Positions 33,641-46,500 are shown, counted from the first letter of the stretch. The stretch: 64,000 bases of DNA from Telmatactis stephensoni (GCA_029948255.1 JALIZF010001504.1:186001-250000); one strand, 5' to 3'. Made by a program: numbers and translations. Notes: a model not told the origin generated them from the letters alone.

Positions 33641-34735
33641 TCATGCTTGGGAATTGGGTTTATGTGCATGCCCCGCGTGCGACTGGCCACAAACTTTGCC
33701 CGAAACTTTACGATTACATTCATGTACGAAATTACACGATTCGCGCGAACATCCCCGTGGGCTGTTAAAGTTACGACAAATTACCTTCCCTTCAGCATTA
33801 GTGTTAGCAAATTGCGTGCGTCCCGCGTTAAGGTTTAGTTTTGAGGGATTAGTATTTGTGCGTTGGATGGGTGTTAGCAGGACTGTGTGTAGGTGATTTG
33901 AGTCAAAATTCCAGGGATAACGATAAATTGCTTGCATCCGACGAAACTCGTTATCATACATTACGACTGATTTCCAGTCATATCTATTAGATAGTTCCAT
34001 TATTTTGATTGTATATGCTAAGTAATGTTGGATATCATTTGATACTAATTTACCTTCAGCTAATAAAGTATAAAATATACGTGTATTTGCAATCACCCAC
34101 TGTTGTAAAGTAATTGAATCTAGCTTAGGTTTTTTCGGGCCATAGGTCACTGATATACGGGCCATGCCCTGGCTACCTAATGTCTCTTCGTGTTCCTGAG
34201 GAACGATAGAGTCTACGAAATCTGGAATAAGATAAATTTTCTCACCATTTTGCTTTGCTGGTCGTAGAAACATTTCTGATGTGCTTGGGAGTGTTGTGGC
34301 GAAGTCTCTGGTTCCTCTTAGTTCTGGTCCTGTGGTGATGGTTGGTAGATGCTGTGTGGTCATGTCCACGTGGTCGTGACGCGCCAGGATTTCGTCTAGT
34401 GGTGTGATGGGTTCAGTTGGATTTCCACGGCGGTCCATTGCAACTTTGTGACGGAGCTCCTCTACGGCTGCTTGTTTTTCTTCCAGCTTTTGTTTTAATC
34501 GCTGCTGTTCCAGGCGTTGCTCTTCTATTTCAAGGGCCTTGAGGCTCTCCTTGAGCTCGTCGATTTCCTTAAGGTCGAGCTTGCTTTCCGCTTTCACACG
34601 CAGTGGTGAGCTTCTTTCCTTGCCTTCACAGAATGAGGATGGTATACCCCAGTCGTGGCTTTCTTTTGGGGTCTTGCATCCAGGGCATTTCTTTTGACGC
34701 TTAGTTGTTGTGCTGTCGTTTTGGTCCATGATCAT
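33641..34735 (-). CDS. Ngaro Gag-like protein with C-terminal zinc knuckle
   Basis: 364 aa. The N-terminus has a Cys-rich CPGCKTP motif; residues 50-100 are a charged, coiled-coil-like Glu/Leu/Gln tract (LKESLKALEIEEQRLEQQRL). A central region ends in a C-x8-C-x4-C-x3-H finger (CRNFNSPRGC, then CNFVH) with further Cys/His residues. It would package element RNA. The stop is UGA followed by CUA-GG, and the RT frame continues directly in the same phase, so readthrough to a Gag-Pol protein is plausible. Confidence 0.78.
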   Translation of the reverse strand: MIMDQNDSTTTKRQKKCPGCKTPKESHDWGIPSSFCEGKERSSPLRVKAESKLDLKEIDELKESLKALEIEEQRLEQQRLKQKLEEKQAAVEELRHKVAMDRRGNPTEPITPLDEILARHDHVDMTTQHLPTITTGPELRGTRDFATTLPSTSEMFLRPAKQNGEKIYLIPDFVDSIVPQEHEETLGSQGMARISVTYGPKKPKLDSITLQQWVIANTRIFYTLLAEGKLVSNDIQHYLAYTIKIMELSNRYDWKSVVMYDNEFRRMQAIYRYPWNFDSNHLHTVLLTPIQRTNTNPSKLNLNAGRTQFANTNAEGKVICRNFNSPRGCSRESCNFVHECNRKVSGKVCGQSHAGHAHKPNSQA

Positions 34736-35074
34736 TAAAATTTTTTTTTCTATAACTGCTTGCTTATAAAGTATGTAGCTTGAATATGTGCTTTCTAGTT
34801 GGCTTTTGATGCGAGAGTGATTTAATGTCTTATAGCTCTTCTATTTATACAGTTAATAAATATTCACTGCTTAATTAAAGTTTACTTAACACACTGACGC
34901 GTTAAAATACTAATTGGATTGAAAACATGCTTATAAAGTTGTGACTTCCTGTTCCCATCCTGGCCCGCCTACAATGATTTAGATTCATATTAACCGATGT
35001 CAATATCCACAATAAAGTGGAAAATAACAACAAAAGAACACAATGGAAATTAGGATGTATTAAAGAGTGATACA

Positions 35075-35195
35075 CTAAAGTGTGTTTCGCGGGTTTATAG
35101 TGGTCTATGAAAACCACTATTAATATCATCATCATCATCATTATTACTATTATTGCTATTATTATTTTTATTAGCCATAAAAATTGCTCAACATA
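35075..35195. repeat. Dispersed repeat with (ATC/ATT)n tail, copy 1
   Basis: The sequence agtgtgtttcgcgggtttatag, tggtctatgaaaaccactatta, an (atc)n/(att)n tract and ttttattagccataaaaattgctcaa is repeated at 37405-37545 in the same orientation. Likely the 3' end of a SINE or LINE. Confidence 0.65.
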
Positions 35196-35811
35196 TGATG
35201 CTCGATATATTCAATAGATATATTGTTGAAGGTTAGGTGAAGGGTAGAATTGTGTATTCTAATGTATTCTAACCTATTGTGTTCTATTGTATTGTCGTTC
35301 TATAGAATTGAGCATATCTATATTTGTTTGAACAAAAGAAATTCCGATTCCGCATATATCGTGCATGGTATATTGCTCAAGGTGTTCAAAGGGCGTCAGT
35401 GGACTGGGAAAACTTCGAAAATTATTTTTTCCCCGGCCGACAAGACTCTCTATTTGTCAGTCCTTCATTCAGAATTTCTTTGATCATTCATTGCAGCCGA
35501 AATCATTGCATCGCGATCGACCTGCAAATCACGCCCAGATCGGTTTGATTTTGTTCTTTTCTGCAATCTAACAATAGGCAGGTCGCAGAAAATACCAAAA
35601 TCCACACAGCTTAGCGTAATTTCCAGGTCGTGATGCACAATTTCGGCTATATTAAATTCAAACTTTTTTTTACCATTGGTCGTTCATTCAGACTTTCAAA
35701 CTTTTCAATTATATCGTCGCCGCACCCGATTAAACGCCGCCCTCGATAATGAAGCGCACTGCATTTGAAAGCAAAATTTTTAATCGCCGCCTTCGAATAC
35801 GGTGGCCCACA

Positions 35812-36740
35812 GGGGCAAAACACAATGCAAAATTGCTTTCAAAACACAACAACGTTTCGTGGAACACAACAATCTTTCACTGAACACAACAAAGTTTCGT
35901 GGAACACAACAATCTTTACATCTACATTTTATTGTTGATAAAATCGGTTAGATATCACATCAACTTTAAAAATATATATGTACATGTATATAAATACTAA
36001 AAATAGATAAGTTTATGAATTGTTAATTTCGAATAAATAAATAAATAACTAGTAAATAATGCTTTAGAACTGAAAAATACTTATTTCTAATTGATATATA
36101 TTCAACAAATGATTTTGTTTTACCTCGTTTCAATACTGTGTCTTATGGTAAACATTCTCTTAGATTTCTTGGACCACAGTTATGGTCAAAATTGAGTAAG
36201 GAAGAAAGACATATAGAATCACTAGGAGCATTTAAATCAATGATACGTAAAAGGGACATAACGTCCCTTCTTGAAGGATGTGGGAGAGAATGCCATTAAT
36301 TTATGCTTAAGTTAAAGTTTTCTTAATTATTATATTTTTAGAGCTTATGTATTCATATGTTTATATATATATTATATATTTTTAGGAAATAGGTTATATA
36401 TTTTAGGATAATTTTATCATATTATTTAATTATGTATCATATTATTTAATTATGTAGATTTTGTTATCGATTATATTTTGTTGTGTCCCCAATTAGTGCA
36501 ACCTAGCGCTAGAACGATTAGACACTTTAATAAAGATTTACTACTACTACTACTACTACTACTACTACATCAAAGTTTCATAGAACACAACAAGCTTTCA
36601 CTGAACACAACAAAGTTTCGTAGAACAACAAGCTTTCACTGAACACAACAAAGTTTCGTAGAACAACAAGCTTTCACTGAACACAACAAAGTTTCGTGGA
36701 ACACAACAATTTTTTCACAGAACACAACAATACACAACAG
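35812..36740. repeat. About 20-bp minisatellite (gaacacaacaaNNtttc) interrupted by a LINE
   Basis: Units such as gaacacaacaaagtttcgtg and gaacacaacaatctttcact repeat at 35812-35922 and again at 36568-36740. The intervening 645 bp is a LINE insertion ending in (act)n. The two half-arrays were presumably one. Confidence 0.75.
36108..36299 (+). mobile_element. LINE ORF2 C-terminal end
   Basis: The plus frame reads NDFVLPRFNTVSYGKHSLRF, LGPQLWSKLSKEERHIESLG, AFKSMIRKRDITSLLEGCG and a stop. This is the C-terminal signature of cnidarian CR1/L2-like elements (SLRFLGPxLWxxL). The 3' tail continues to 36567 with a terminal (act)n repeat. 5'-truncated. Confidence 0.8.
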
Positions 36741-39420
36741 TACACAAGTCTTTCACAAGCAACTAATTAGTTAATGAGAATGAGGAATTTCTTTCAGATT
36801 TTTATATTAATGTCGTTTTGGTTGAACATTTTTCAGGTCCGTGGACATGGAGCTTCAAAGTGGACGAACAACACTGCTAATTGTATTAGTCTCATTATGT
36901 TCTATATTGTATATAAATGTTAATAACGCCGCTTGCTAAAGAAATAATGCAGCAGTTATAATACATGGTACTCGGATTTCAACCTTCTCCATTCAGAGAT
37001 CGAAAAGGGTTAAAATTCGAACTATGTTCATATCTAGGCTATCACGAAAACGAAAACCACGTTTTATGGCGGATCTTTAACGATGTAAATCAGAAAACCG
37101 TTTTATCTATCAAACGCTTAATAGCGCTGCTTGCTAAAAATAATGCATCATTTAGAATACATAGTGCCATATTTCGACCTTCTCCATACAGTCCATCCAG
37201 AGAAGAAGGTTAAAATTCAGACTATGCTCATATCTAGCTAGGCTGTTAAGGAAACGATAGGTGTCAGTAGACAAGCACAAGGAAAAAGCATAAGGACTTT
37301 AAAGACGTTTATCAGAAAACGTTTTTTATCTATGATTATAAGTGTTCTATTTTAGAACATGCGTAAGAATTTTTGTTCGGCGACGTTTGAACTCTGGCCC
37401 TGCCCACAACAAAGTGTGTTTCACGGGTTTATAGATTAGTGGTCTATGAAAACCACTATTATTAATATTATCATCATCATCATCATCATTAATACTATTA
37501 TTGCTATTATCATTTTTATTAGCCATAAAAATTGCTCAAGGTGTTCAGACGTATGCTTACTTGAGTAAAAGATCGAAAAATTCGTCGAAATTTATCCGAA
37601 TTTTCGTTACTGAAGCTCCGCGCCATCTGGAATGTGTGCATTAGCTCTGGAAATGGTAGCCACTAAGGTTTGAAATACTAAAATTCAACTCATAACAATT
37701 TAAGTAGTCCAAAGTTATTGCAATGTTGCGCGCAACAGAACGTGTGTTAACCCCTGCAACAGGCGCGCGCAATGCCCCAGAAAAAGCTCAGTTGTACTTC
37801 TGTAGCTGTTGCGCAAAACGTTGCGCGATCTGTTGCAAGGTTGGTATGCCTTCAGAAAAAGAACTCGTTTCTATTCTCTAACTGTTGCGCGCATCTGTTA
37901 CAGGGTCGGACACACGCACAATGCATGTTGTGTACTATGTTACAAGCTACAGGGAAAATAACATCTTGTGTTCTGGGTTTCTACAAATTAAGCAACAAGC
38001 CCCATTAACAATAGCCCCAGCGCAGGTCGCATGAGAAAGTCAGAGGGGTAGTGAAGGGTTCTAGTTCTTTCCCAAACCCACCCCACCCCCTTCCCCGCCC
38101 CAAGATTGATATGGGATATTAAAATAGGTATCGATTATAATTTAAAAAAAAAAACCAGCTTTGGACATCAGTTCTTCAGTTTTCGAAATTAGTTCCCGTT
38201 CCCTAACCACAAGACTAACATCAAAAATAACGAATAAATCCAGGACAGTATAATCAGGTGACTGACACACACCCTTATAAAAACCTTGACGTGTTGTCCC
38301 TCATTCGATTTCTTTTTAAAACACGATTCGAACGAATTCACCTCGCGCTGGAAGCAAATGAATGTAAATATTCAAAATTGACGAGCGCGCGTAAGTGACC
38401 TGTGGTTTAAAAATAGCACAAATGCGGTGAAACATGTCAAATCACGTGACGTGCGTGTCTCAGTCTGGTGCTTACTCTGGTTTTTACAATCGTGTAATTT
38501 TAGTTATCTTGACTATGTATAGGATAATTCGTCAGGCAGAGCAGTGAATCACTTGAAAGATTTCATCATGTAATTAAAGCACTATGACAGATTTAAAAGG
38601 TTCACTTTTTTGTGTTATTAAGTTTCTAGGCAGAAAGGACATTTCCCAATATTTTGAATACGACAATATAAAAACTTGCACGAGTTTGGCATTCTGCATT
38701 ACGAGATTCTAGATCTCTGTGGAGTTTTCGGGGATACATTTTGACGAGATCAGTAATAATTATTCAATACATGGTATTTATTATTTATTATTCAATACAT
38801 GGTAAATAAAAACCTTTGAACCTTTGAATTCAATTTCTCGTCTACTTACACAATTAAACTCAAATCGACCATGTAACTAACAAATTTGGTGTTAATATTG
38901 AAGAACAAACGCGTACATGTAAACAACTACGAACTTTGTTTTAAAACGATGAGCTAAAATCAATCCAAATTTTAAATCACCTTAACTTATAAAAGAACTT
39001 ACCTTTGCTGATGTCTTAATCTGATTAGCTCTAGGGATATTCCTGAAATAAGAAACCTGGATTCCAACTGAACATCTTCAGTGAGGCCGATCATTTCACT
39101 TTGGCCGGAACGGAAATAAAAATCCATAAGTAATAGCGTACGTAACGGCTTGAAGCTTGCTGTACTTAAAATAATCATGGAAATTTATTGATCCCTCTTC
39201 AATCGACTAGATTTTGATTGGTTCTTCTATCTCCCTGGGGAGTTGGCAGTGCAAACAAGCTCGATGTTCCTGAAAACTTATTCTTTTTTCTCTTTCTATT
39301 TATTTACAAAACAGCTATTTTTTGATAGCTAGACTCTGATTGGTCCATTTCTTTCCCTGGGGAGTATTAGCATTACAATGAAACTTCGCCGAATAGACTA
39401 CCCCAATTAGTCATTAAATT
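36741..39420. other. No gene supported
   Basis: Contains the second copy of the (ATC)n-tailed repeat (37405-37545) and tandem gttgcgcgcaacag-type sequence (37720-37900). cacgtgacgtgcgtgtc at 38442 could be a regulatory site, but no exon accompanies it. LINE-like 3' ends (acctttgaacctttgaattc) lie near 38812. Confidence 0.4.
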
Positions 39421-39427
39421 TATTAAG

Positions 39428-39735
39428 TGTCTAGGTAGCGCAGCGGTCTAAGGTGATATCTAAAGGTATGGATTAGGGTCCGGATATCGTCTCCCTCCCT
39501 GGCCTTCGGGCTAAGATAACTGTAATATGTAGCACCGGGATAGCGTGGATGGGGCCGAAATCTTCATCCGTAACGTAAGTCGATTCGATGTCTCAGCTTC
39601 TCAGAATGTCTAGGGAGAATCGTCCCAAAATTTCATTTTCTTTTTTTTTTTTTTTTTACAGTTATTCATTCAGTCTGTTATTTTATTTCCGGGGGGTGCT
39701 CTTTAAGGGGTTACAGGTTCGATCCTCGTCGACGC
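39428..39735 (+). repeat. tRNA-like (Leu-type) sequence split by unrelated DNA
   Basis: taggTAGCGCAGCGGtctaagg (39433-39454) fits a tRNA A box and resembles tRNA-Leu. A B box, GGTTCGATCC, follows only at 39716-39725, about 270 bp later. A functional tRNA is impossible at that spacing, so this is a tRNA-derived SINE relic with an insertion, or two separate pieces. Confidence 0.4.
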
Positions 39736-40504
39736 CGGATTCTTTTCTGACTTCTTTTTTCTTCATTTTTTCCGTTTCTTTCCCAAGCTTTAAGTTAAAA
39801 TTACATCTTTTTGAACTTGTTTTTAAATGTTTGGTGTTTTTGATATTTTTTCTGATAAATTTCATTTTCATTTTTTATTTTTAATTATAATTATTCATAT
39901 ATCTTACTGCATTGTTTCTGTAGGGTGCATTTCCTAGACATTACAAATTTATTTCTTTTTTCCTTTTCTTTTTTCGAATGTCTGGACGTTTTTTCCTATT
40001 TTTTTTTTCTTTTTTCGAATATCAGGACTTTTTTTCTCACAATTGATAATATTTTTATACTTTTAAATACCTATTTGAATAATAAAATTGGAAACCATTT
40101 CTTACAAAATTCCTGACTCATTAGATTTTGTTCCCGTAGCATGAATTCAAATCGCTTTGATTTGATTTTATGCGTCAGGTAGCAAATACATGCAATTATT
40201 TTATCCTTCACTAAGCCTTCACCATAGAAAATACAGCAAATAATGGCAATGCCTCATGGGAAGAGACAGTTGAATACAGCCGAATATACAACGGCTTTCC
40301 TGCTTTCTGATTGGCTGTATTTCCTATGGTGTGGGATAAAACACGATATGATGCCGTTCCATTTTACAGTTACGTTTTGAACTACCTGTGTTATGGAAAA
40401 CGAAAAACTGAAATAAAAAAGAACGATCGATAATTTCCCGATTCGTTGTCGAGTCAACGTTGCGACTCTGCAAGCATGAAACCCCATAAAGCCTTGCGCC
40501 TCAG

Positions 40505-40545
40505 ACCGTGACGTCATTGCGTGTCATCCAAGATGGCGGTCGCTG
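40505..40545 (+). promoter_or_regulatory. GOPC start-site promoter elements (CRE and YY1-type)
   Basis: A perfect TGACGTCA (40509-40516) lies 17 bp before the start codon, and the ATG itself sits in ccaagATGGCGgtc, a YY1-type motif. Both are common at TATA-less housekeeping promoters with very short leaders, so transcription may start within this 40-bp stretch. Confidence 0.45.
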
Positions 40546-43500
40546 TGTCCATGTTTCGTTGGTTAGATCTCCTAGAAAAAGAGTTTGACAAGGCTTTTGT
40601 AGACTTGGATCTCCTTTTAGGAGAGGTAGATCCTGATCAAAGTGAAATTACATACGATGGCAGGCAAAAAATGACCCAACTCTCATCGGCCTTCGCACAG
40701 CTGGTTCATAAAGCTCAGACGATATTTCAATCCAATGCAAAATTAGAGGTAAAGAAGTTGTTTAAAAATGTTTCACAAACTCTTACATCTCTCTTTCTTT
40801 TGAGTTTCCCAAAATTCTTACAACTCTCTTTCTTTTGAGTGTTTCTACTCTAGTTTTATCAATTGGTATCAATTGGTATTTATGTTTAAGTTTATGTATT
40901 CCTTGAGCTGACTTCTAAAGTTAATTAAGCTTAACTTATATTTTGCAATTATTTATGGCTTGAATTAAAATAAGTTTGCGTGGCAGATCTTATGATTTTA
41001 ATTACGTTTATGTGTTTATAAAAGAGATGTATTTAATTGCTATTATTATGCGTAGATATTTCAGAGTATGTTCATGTTGTCTAGTAACCGGTTTATCATG
41101 TGTTTGATAGCCATTCAGTCAGGCAAAATCAATGTGACACATTGTTTTTCAAATCACACACTACAAAACCTGCAGCCCAGACAGGTCTATTTACTGATTC
41201 ATTTGCCAAAAATTAATAGTTTTATACATCCTTCATTTTCTATCTGATACATGTACATTAAACATAGCAACTAATATTCCATTAATCTATAAGGATCAAC
41301 CCTATTTTAACCTAATTTACGTGGCATAATAAAGGTTTTATTAAGTATGAAAACTATGAATATCATTAACTGCTTTCAAATAGCACAGACAATTTGTTTA
41401 TATGTTTTGTTCACCATGCATAAGAATAAGGCTTGTTGCTTTATTTTATTCATAAAATAAATGCAGCATGGTTGAGTGGTCAGAGAGTCTGTCTCACAAG
41501 CCAGTAGTCCTAAGTTTGAGTACTGCTCTGGCCACTTGCCGAGGCTGAATTTGTTCAAAGTTGTTTATAGTTTTAGCTTTATACATTATGCATGCATGCA
41601 CATGTATATGTTAAGTGCATATGTATGCCTGCATGTATATGCGCTTTGTGTTTTTTATGTATATATGTCTATTTTCTATACCACAATATTTGTTAGCTTT
41701 AATCGCTTACAATTACACACTTACAATTTTAATCAATTTTTAACAAAATTTTATATCTTATAGTTTTATATATTTTTGTATTTTATCTTTATTCTATTTT
41801 TTTTCCTTCTTTGTAACATTTATAATTTTTATTTAGGGCACCAGTTGATAACAGCCAATTCTTTGTAATTTTCTGAATGGTTTACCCTGCTTAAATAAAA
41901 GTATCTATCTATCTATCTATTAAGTAGTCTTAGTTTAAATTCAACTTGCTTGTAAATAGCCAACTGGTTTGCCTCTGGGCCTGTTGGGATTCTTAAATTA
42001 ATTATGTTATATTTCAGTTATTTCAATTGTGTTAATTATCAGTTGATTTAAGTGCTGTCACATGCTACCCCCTTTAGATAAAGACAATTTATTTATGTAA
42101 AACGTTGAATCATAAATATCATAAGGTATGATAGTGAAATTATACACCTTTATCATGCTGACATGTGAAAAATGCAATTTACTGTCAAATTTATCAAAAT
42201 GATAATAGTAAAGTTGCAGAGTTTTGAGAAGATTGCCCTTCATTGCAAAAATGCACATTTTTGTACTGTGGAAACTTTTTACTGTGAAAGTTCTATACTT
42301 TTATTCAATAGGGAACTAAAAAATTCTGCACTACAGAATCAAAAATATTTCAAGATATGGATTTTGCGCAATAAGATAATTTCTGTAGTGCCAATTTTAT
42401 TCATATTACGTGAATTGCTGCAGCTTTATGTTACAAAAATATTATGAAAATATTTTACCATGTAATTTTGGAGTTTCAGTGCAAGAAAGATCACCTGTTT
42501 AGCATGACATCAAAAATATAAATTCTTCAAGTTCCAGTTTTGCAGATGCTCATGGCCTTGAACACATGCACATACTTAAAATTATCATGTTGAGCCACCT
42601 TAAAATTACCTGCTTATCAAAAAGTGTTTACAGCCTTGAAACTTAGAGATATTTTGTTAATATTTCGTTTCCATTGTCAGGCTGAACTTGTTGCTCTACG
42701 ACATGATGTAGTGGAAGAACAAGCGACAAGAAAAGTTATGGAAAAAGAAGTTAACAATCTACTGCTTCAGCTACATGCAGTTCAACTACAGCTGCATACT
42801 ACCACAGGAAGTCATGCAGATTCAGAAACAATCAAACATAAATTAGTAAGCCATTTTTCTGAACTTTCTATAGACCACTTAATTCTCTTTTTATTTCAAG
42901 GATAAAGTAATGGTTCTTCTCTCTCCTGAGAACAGGGTTTGTACCATTTCTTAAACTCGCTCAAAACTCCTTGAATTTCATTTTTGGGAAACAAGGGTGG
43001 CAGAGCGGTGAGAGCACCAGTCTGTCACCGCTGTGGTCCCTCGTTCGATCCCTGGACGGGGCATCACATGTGGCTTGAGTTTCTTGTTTGTTCTCTCCCT
43101 TGCTTCGAGGGTTTCTCCAGGTTCTCCAATTTTTCCTCCCTCAGTAAAAACGAGCTAGTTGTGATCTAAGCTGTGCTCCGTGATCAGACATGGGTTGTAT
43201 GGTGGCTGCTACGTGTATGTGTATGTAAATTTGTATGTAAATGTGTGATTGTTCAAGCTGTGCTCTTTGTAATTCAGCACTTAGCTGCAAGGAAGCCTTT
43301 ACTCCTTTCTCTCTGCAATACTTCATTCTACAATTTTTGCTTTATGCTATGTTTTATTTGTATTTGAAGCTAATCAAAGCTACTTAGAATAAATTGAAAG
43401 AGAAGTCAAAACAAGGGACACGCAATATCACTACCTTGGTATCAAACTTGGGACCTCACACTTAGGTTCATGCACTTCCTAAACTCTTTTCTGAATAGAC

Positions 43501-46500
43501 ATCTTATTGTTGCATTATTGAACTTTTTTTCAAAGGAAGGTGAAATTTCAAAATATAAACAAGATGCTTCGAAAGAATCCATGTTAGAAAGTCAAGCCAA
43601 GCAACTGGAGAAAGAAAACAATGCACTCAGAAAGCACATCTTTTCTTTACAAGGAGAGGTGTATGGGGCTAGACTGGCTGCTAAATATCTAGATAAAGAA
43701 TTAGCTGGAAGGTAGGGCAAATACTAATACTATTATAGTTGGTATAGGGAATATTATATGGTTTCAAGTTCAATTTGGAATAAATCAAGTGGGATTTCAA
43801 AGAGTTCGAAATTGCATGAGCCTTTAGGCAAGTGAAAAATTGAGCATTTTGAAGTCCCACGAGTTAAAATGTATTCCAAATTGCATGAGAAAGCCATATG
43901 ATTTCAAATGAGTTTTTTCTCTGCAAAAAGGTTGACATTGTTTAATAAAACCTGAGTGTGCTAGATGATGTGTGATGGTGTCAGTACCAAGATCTGCTAG
44001 TTTTACCTCTGATCTTTTTGCCTCAGTTTCGTCTATGCATTGTTAGTTCATTCATTCATTCATCTGTGTATTTTATTCATTTTTCCATCCATTCATTCAT
44101 TAACTTATTAATTGAGTGATTGATTGATTGATTCATATATTTATTTATTTACAGTGATTTGCAAAATTTCTGTAAATTTCAATTAATATGTAATATATAT
44201 ATTAAAACTGCCATTCATTCATTCATTCATTCATTCATTCATTCATTCATTCATTCATTCATTCATTCATTCATTCATTCATTCATTCATTCATTCATTC
44301 ATTCATTCATTCATTCATTCATTCATTCATTCATTCATTCATTCATTCATTCATTCATTCATTCATTCATTCATTCATTCATTCATTCATTCATTCATTC
44401 ATTCATTCATTCATTCATTCATTCATTCATTCATTCATTCATTCATTCATTCATTCATTCATTCATTCATTCATTCATTCATTCATTCATTCATTCATTC
44501 ATTCATTCATTCATTCATTCATTCATTCATTCATTCATTCATTCATTCATTCATTCATTCATTCATTCATTCATTCATTCATTCATTCATTCATTCATTC
44601 ATTCATTCATTCATTCATTCATTCATTCATTCATTCATTCATTCATTCATTCATTCATTCATTCATTCATTCATTCATTCATTCATTCATTCATTCATTC
44701 ATTCATTCATTCATTCATTCATTCATTCATTTATTTTTCAAATGTTACAGAATTCAACAGATCCAGCTTTTAGGAAGAGATATGAGAGGCAGTACACATG
44801 ACAAACTATGGAATCAAATAGAAGCTGAAATCCATTTACACAGACATAAAACTGTAATAAGAGCCTGTCGAGGACGCAAAGACCCACACAATAAACCACC
44901 TAAACCACCATTACCAGAACCTACAGAACCTTCTAATGAGGAAGATGATGCTGCACTTAATAGAAAAAGACGTGGTATAGGTGAACCAAGGACAATTATT
45001 ATACACAAAGATAAATCAGAAGGACTGGGAATTTCAATTACTGTAAGGAAATGAAAAATAGTGTTCTTATTGTTTGTCCTCTCCATTTTTTATAACTTTA
45101 TAATTCTTTCTTTTATGTCTTCTTGTTGCACTTTCCCATCCGGCCTTCCTTCCTCCCTACCTCTCTTTCTTTCTTCCACCCACCCATCCATCCTTGCTTC
45201 CTTTCTTCCATCCTCCCTTCCTCCATTTTTCTTCCTTCCATTCATCCTTTGTTTCTCTTTGTTTCCCTCTCTTTCTCTCTCTCTTTCTTACCTTCCATCC
45301 TTCCATCCTTCCTTCCATCCTTCCCTCCCTCCCTCCCTCCTTCCCTTCTTCCTTCCCTCTTTCCTTCATCCCTTCCTTCTTTGTCTCTATCTTTCTATTT
45401 CCTTCCTTCTTCCTTTTTCCTTTGTTTCTCTATCTATCCTTGTGCATCTTCCTTTCCTATATCATGCTTTCTATGCCCCTTACTATTTCTCATTTCCTTT
45501 CATCCTTAAGACTTTCCCCACATTTGGACTAAGGACAAAAAATGTTTACTATTCTATTCCTTGTTTGTGTTCAGGGAGGCAAAGAGCATGGTGTACCTAT
45601 CCTAGTATCAGAAATCCATGAAGGAATGCCTGCTGCCCGTTCTGGTGGCTTGTATGTAGGGGATGCAATTCTTGCCGTTAATGGTACAGACCTACAAGAA
45701 GCTAAACACAATGAAGCTGTTAAAATCTTGTCTAGAGTACATGGGGAAATCACACTAGAAGTGTTGTATGTGGCTCCTGATGATTCTAGTGATGAGGAAG
45801 ATGGAGACTGGGAAGATGATGAAGCTAAAAGGTATGTCAAAGTTCTCTTCACTTTGATACTATCCTATCCTATCCTATCATATCCCATTCAATCCTGTTC
45901 CATCTTATCCCAGCCTAGCCCATCCTCTCTCATCCCATCTTCTACTATCCCATTCTGTCCCATTCCATCTTCCGTCCCATCCCATATTCTCCCATCTTCT
46001 ACCATACCATCTGCTCCCATACCATCCTTTCCCATCCTATCTTCTACAATTACATCCCATTGTCTCCCATCCTATCCTATTCTATTGTATTCTAAACTAT
46101 CATGTCCCATTGACATTTTAAAACTCCTATTTTCTGTCACACCATATTTCTACTAGTTTTACCAGGACAAAACGGAACCACAAGACAATATTTATGCTTG
46201 TACATTTTTCTTTAAGATTCATATTTATATTTTATTGATCTTAATGCAGGTATAGTATGCTTGGTAAAATCGAAGATCCTGCAACAGATTTGGCCAATGG
46301 TGATGTTTACATGACAAATTCTACTGGTGATTCAACAAGGTATTTCAATAAATTGAAAAGATTTTCATAAAAATGGGATGATTACGGGAAAGAGAAGTGG
46401 AGTAGGTAGGGGAAAAGGGAAAAGTATCCTTCCTTTTTCAAGTTTTCTCACAGCAGCCCAAAAATAATGGCATCAATTAACAAATACATTCCATTTTTCC

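Larger units (their letters stand above)
30376..35010 (-). mobile_element. Ngaro/DIRS-order tyrosine-recombinase retrotransposon, nearly complete
   Basis: On the minus strand the order is A1 (35010-34745), gag, RT, RNase H, tyrosine recombinase, B1 (30993-30843), A2 (30842-30577), a 50-nt spacer, and B2 (30526-30376). A repeats are 266 bp and B repeats 151 bp. Both pairs look identical by eye, and B1 and A2 abut exactly. This split direct repeat pattern, a recombinase in place of a DDE integrase, and no methyltransferase domain point to the Ngaro/PAT type. Near-identical repeats suggest recent insertion. No target duplication is seen, as expected for this class. It lies between the LicD-like gene and repeat-rich DNA. 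Confidence 0.9.

Noticed and set aside
42990..43060. Functional tRNA gene
   Set aside because: The A and B boxes fit, but acceptor-stem pairing is absent and a SINE body follows.
44159..44773. 204-codon HSFI-repeat ORF
   Set aside because: Read-through of the (ATTC)n array in GOPC intron 3; not part of the spliced frame.
45061..45621. Ser/Pro/Phe-rich ORFs up to 186 codons
   Set aside because: Low-complexity pyrimidine tract in GOPC intron 4; they end in or before exon 5 in other frames.
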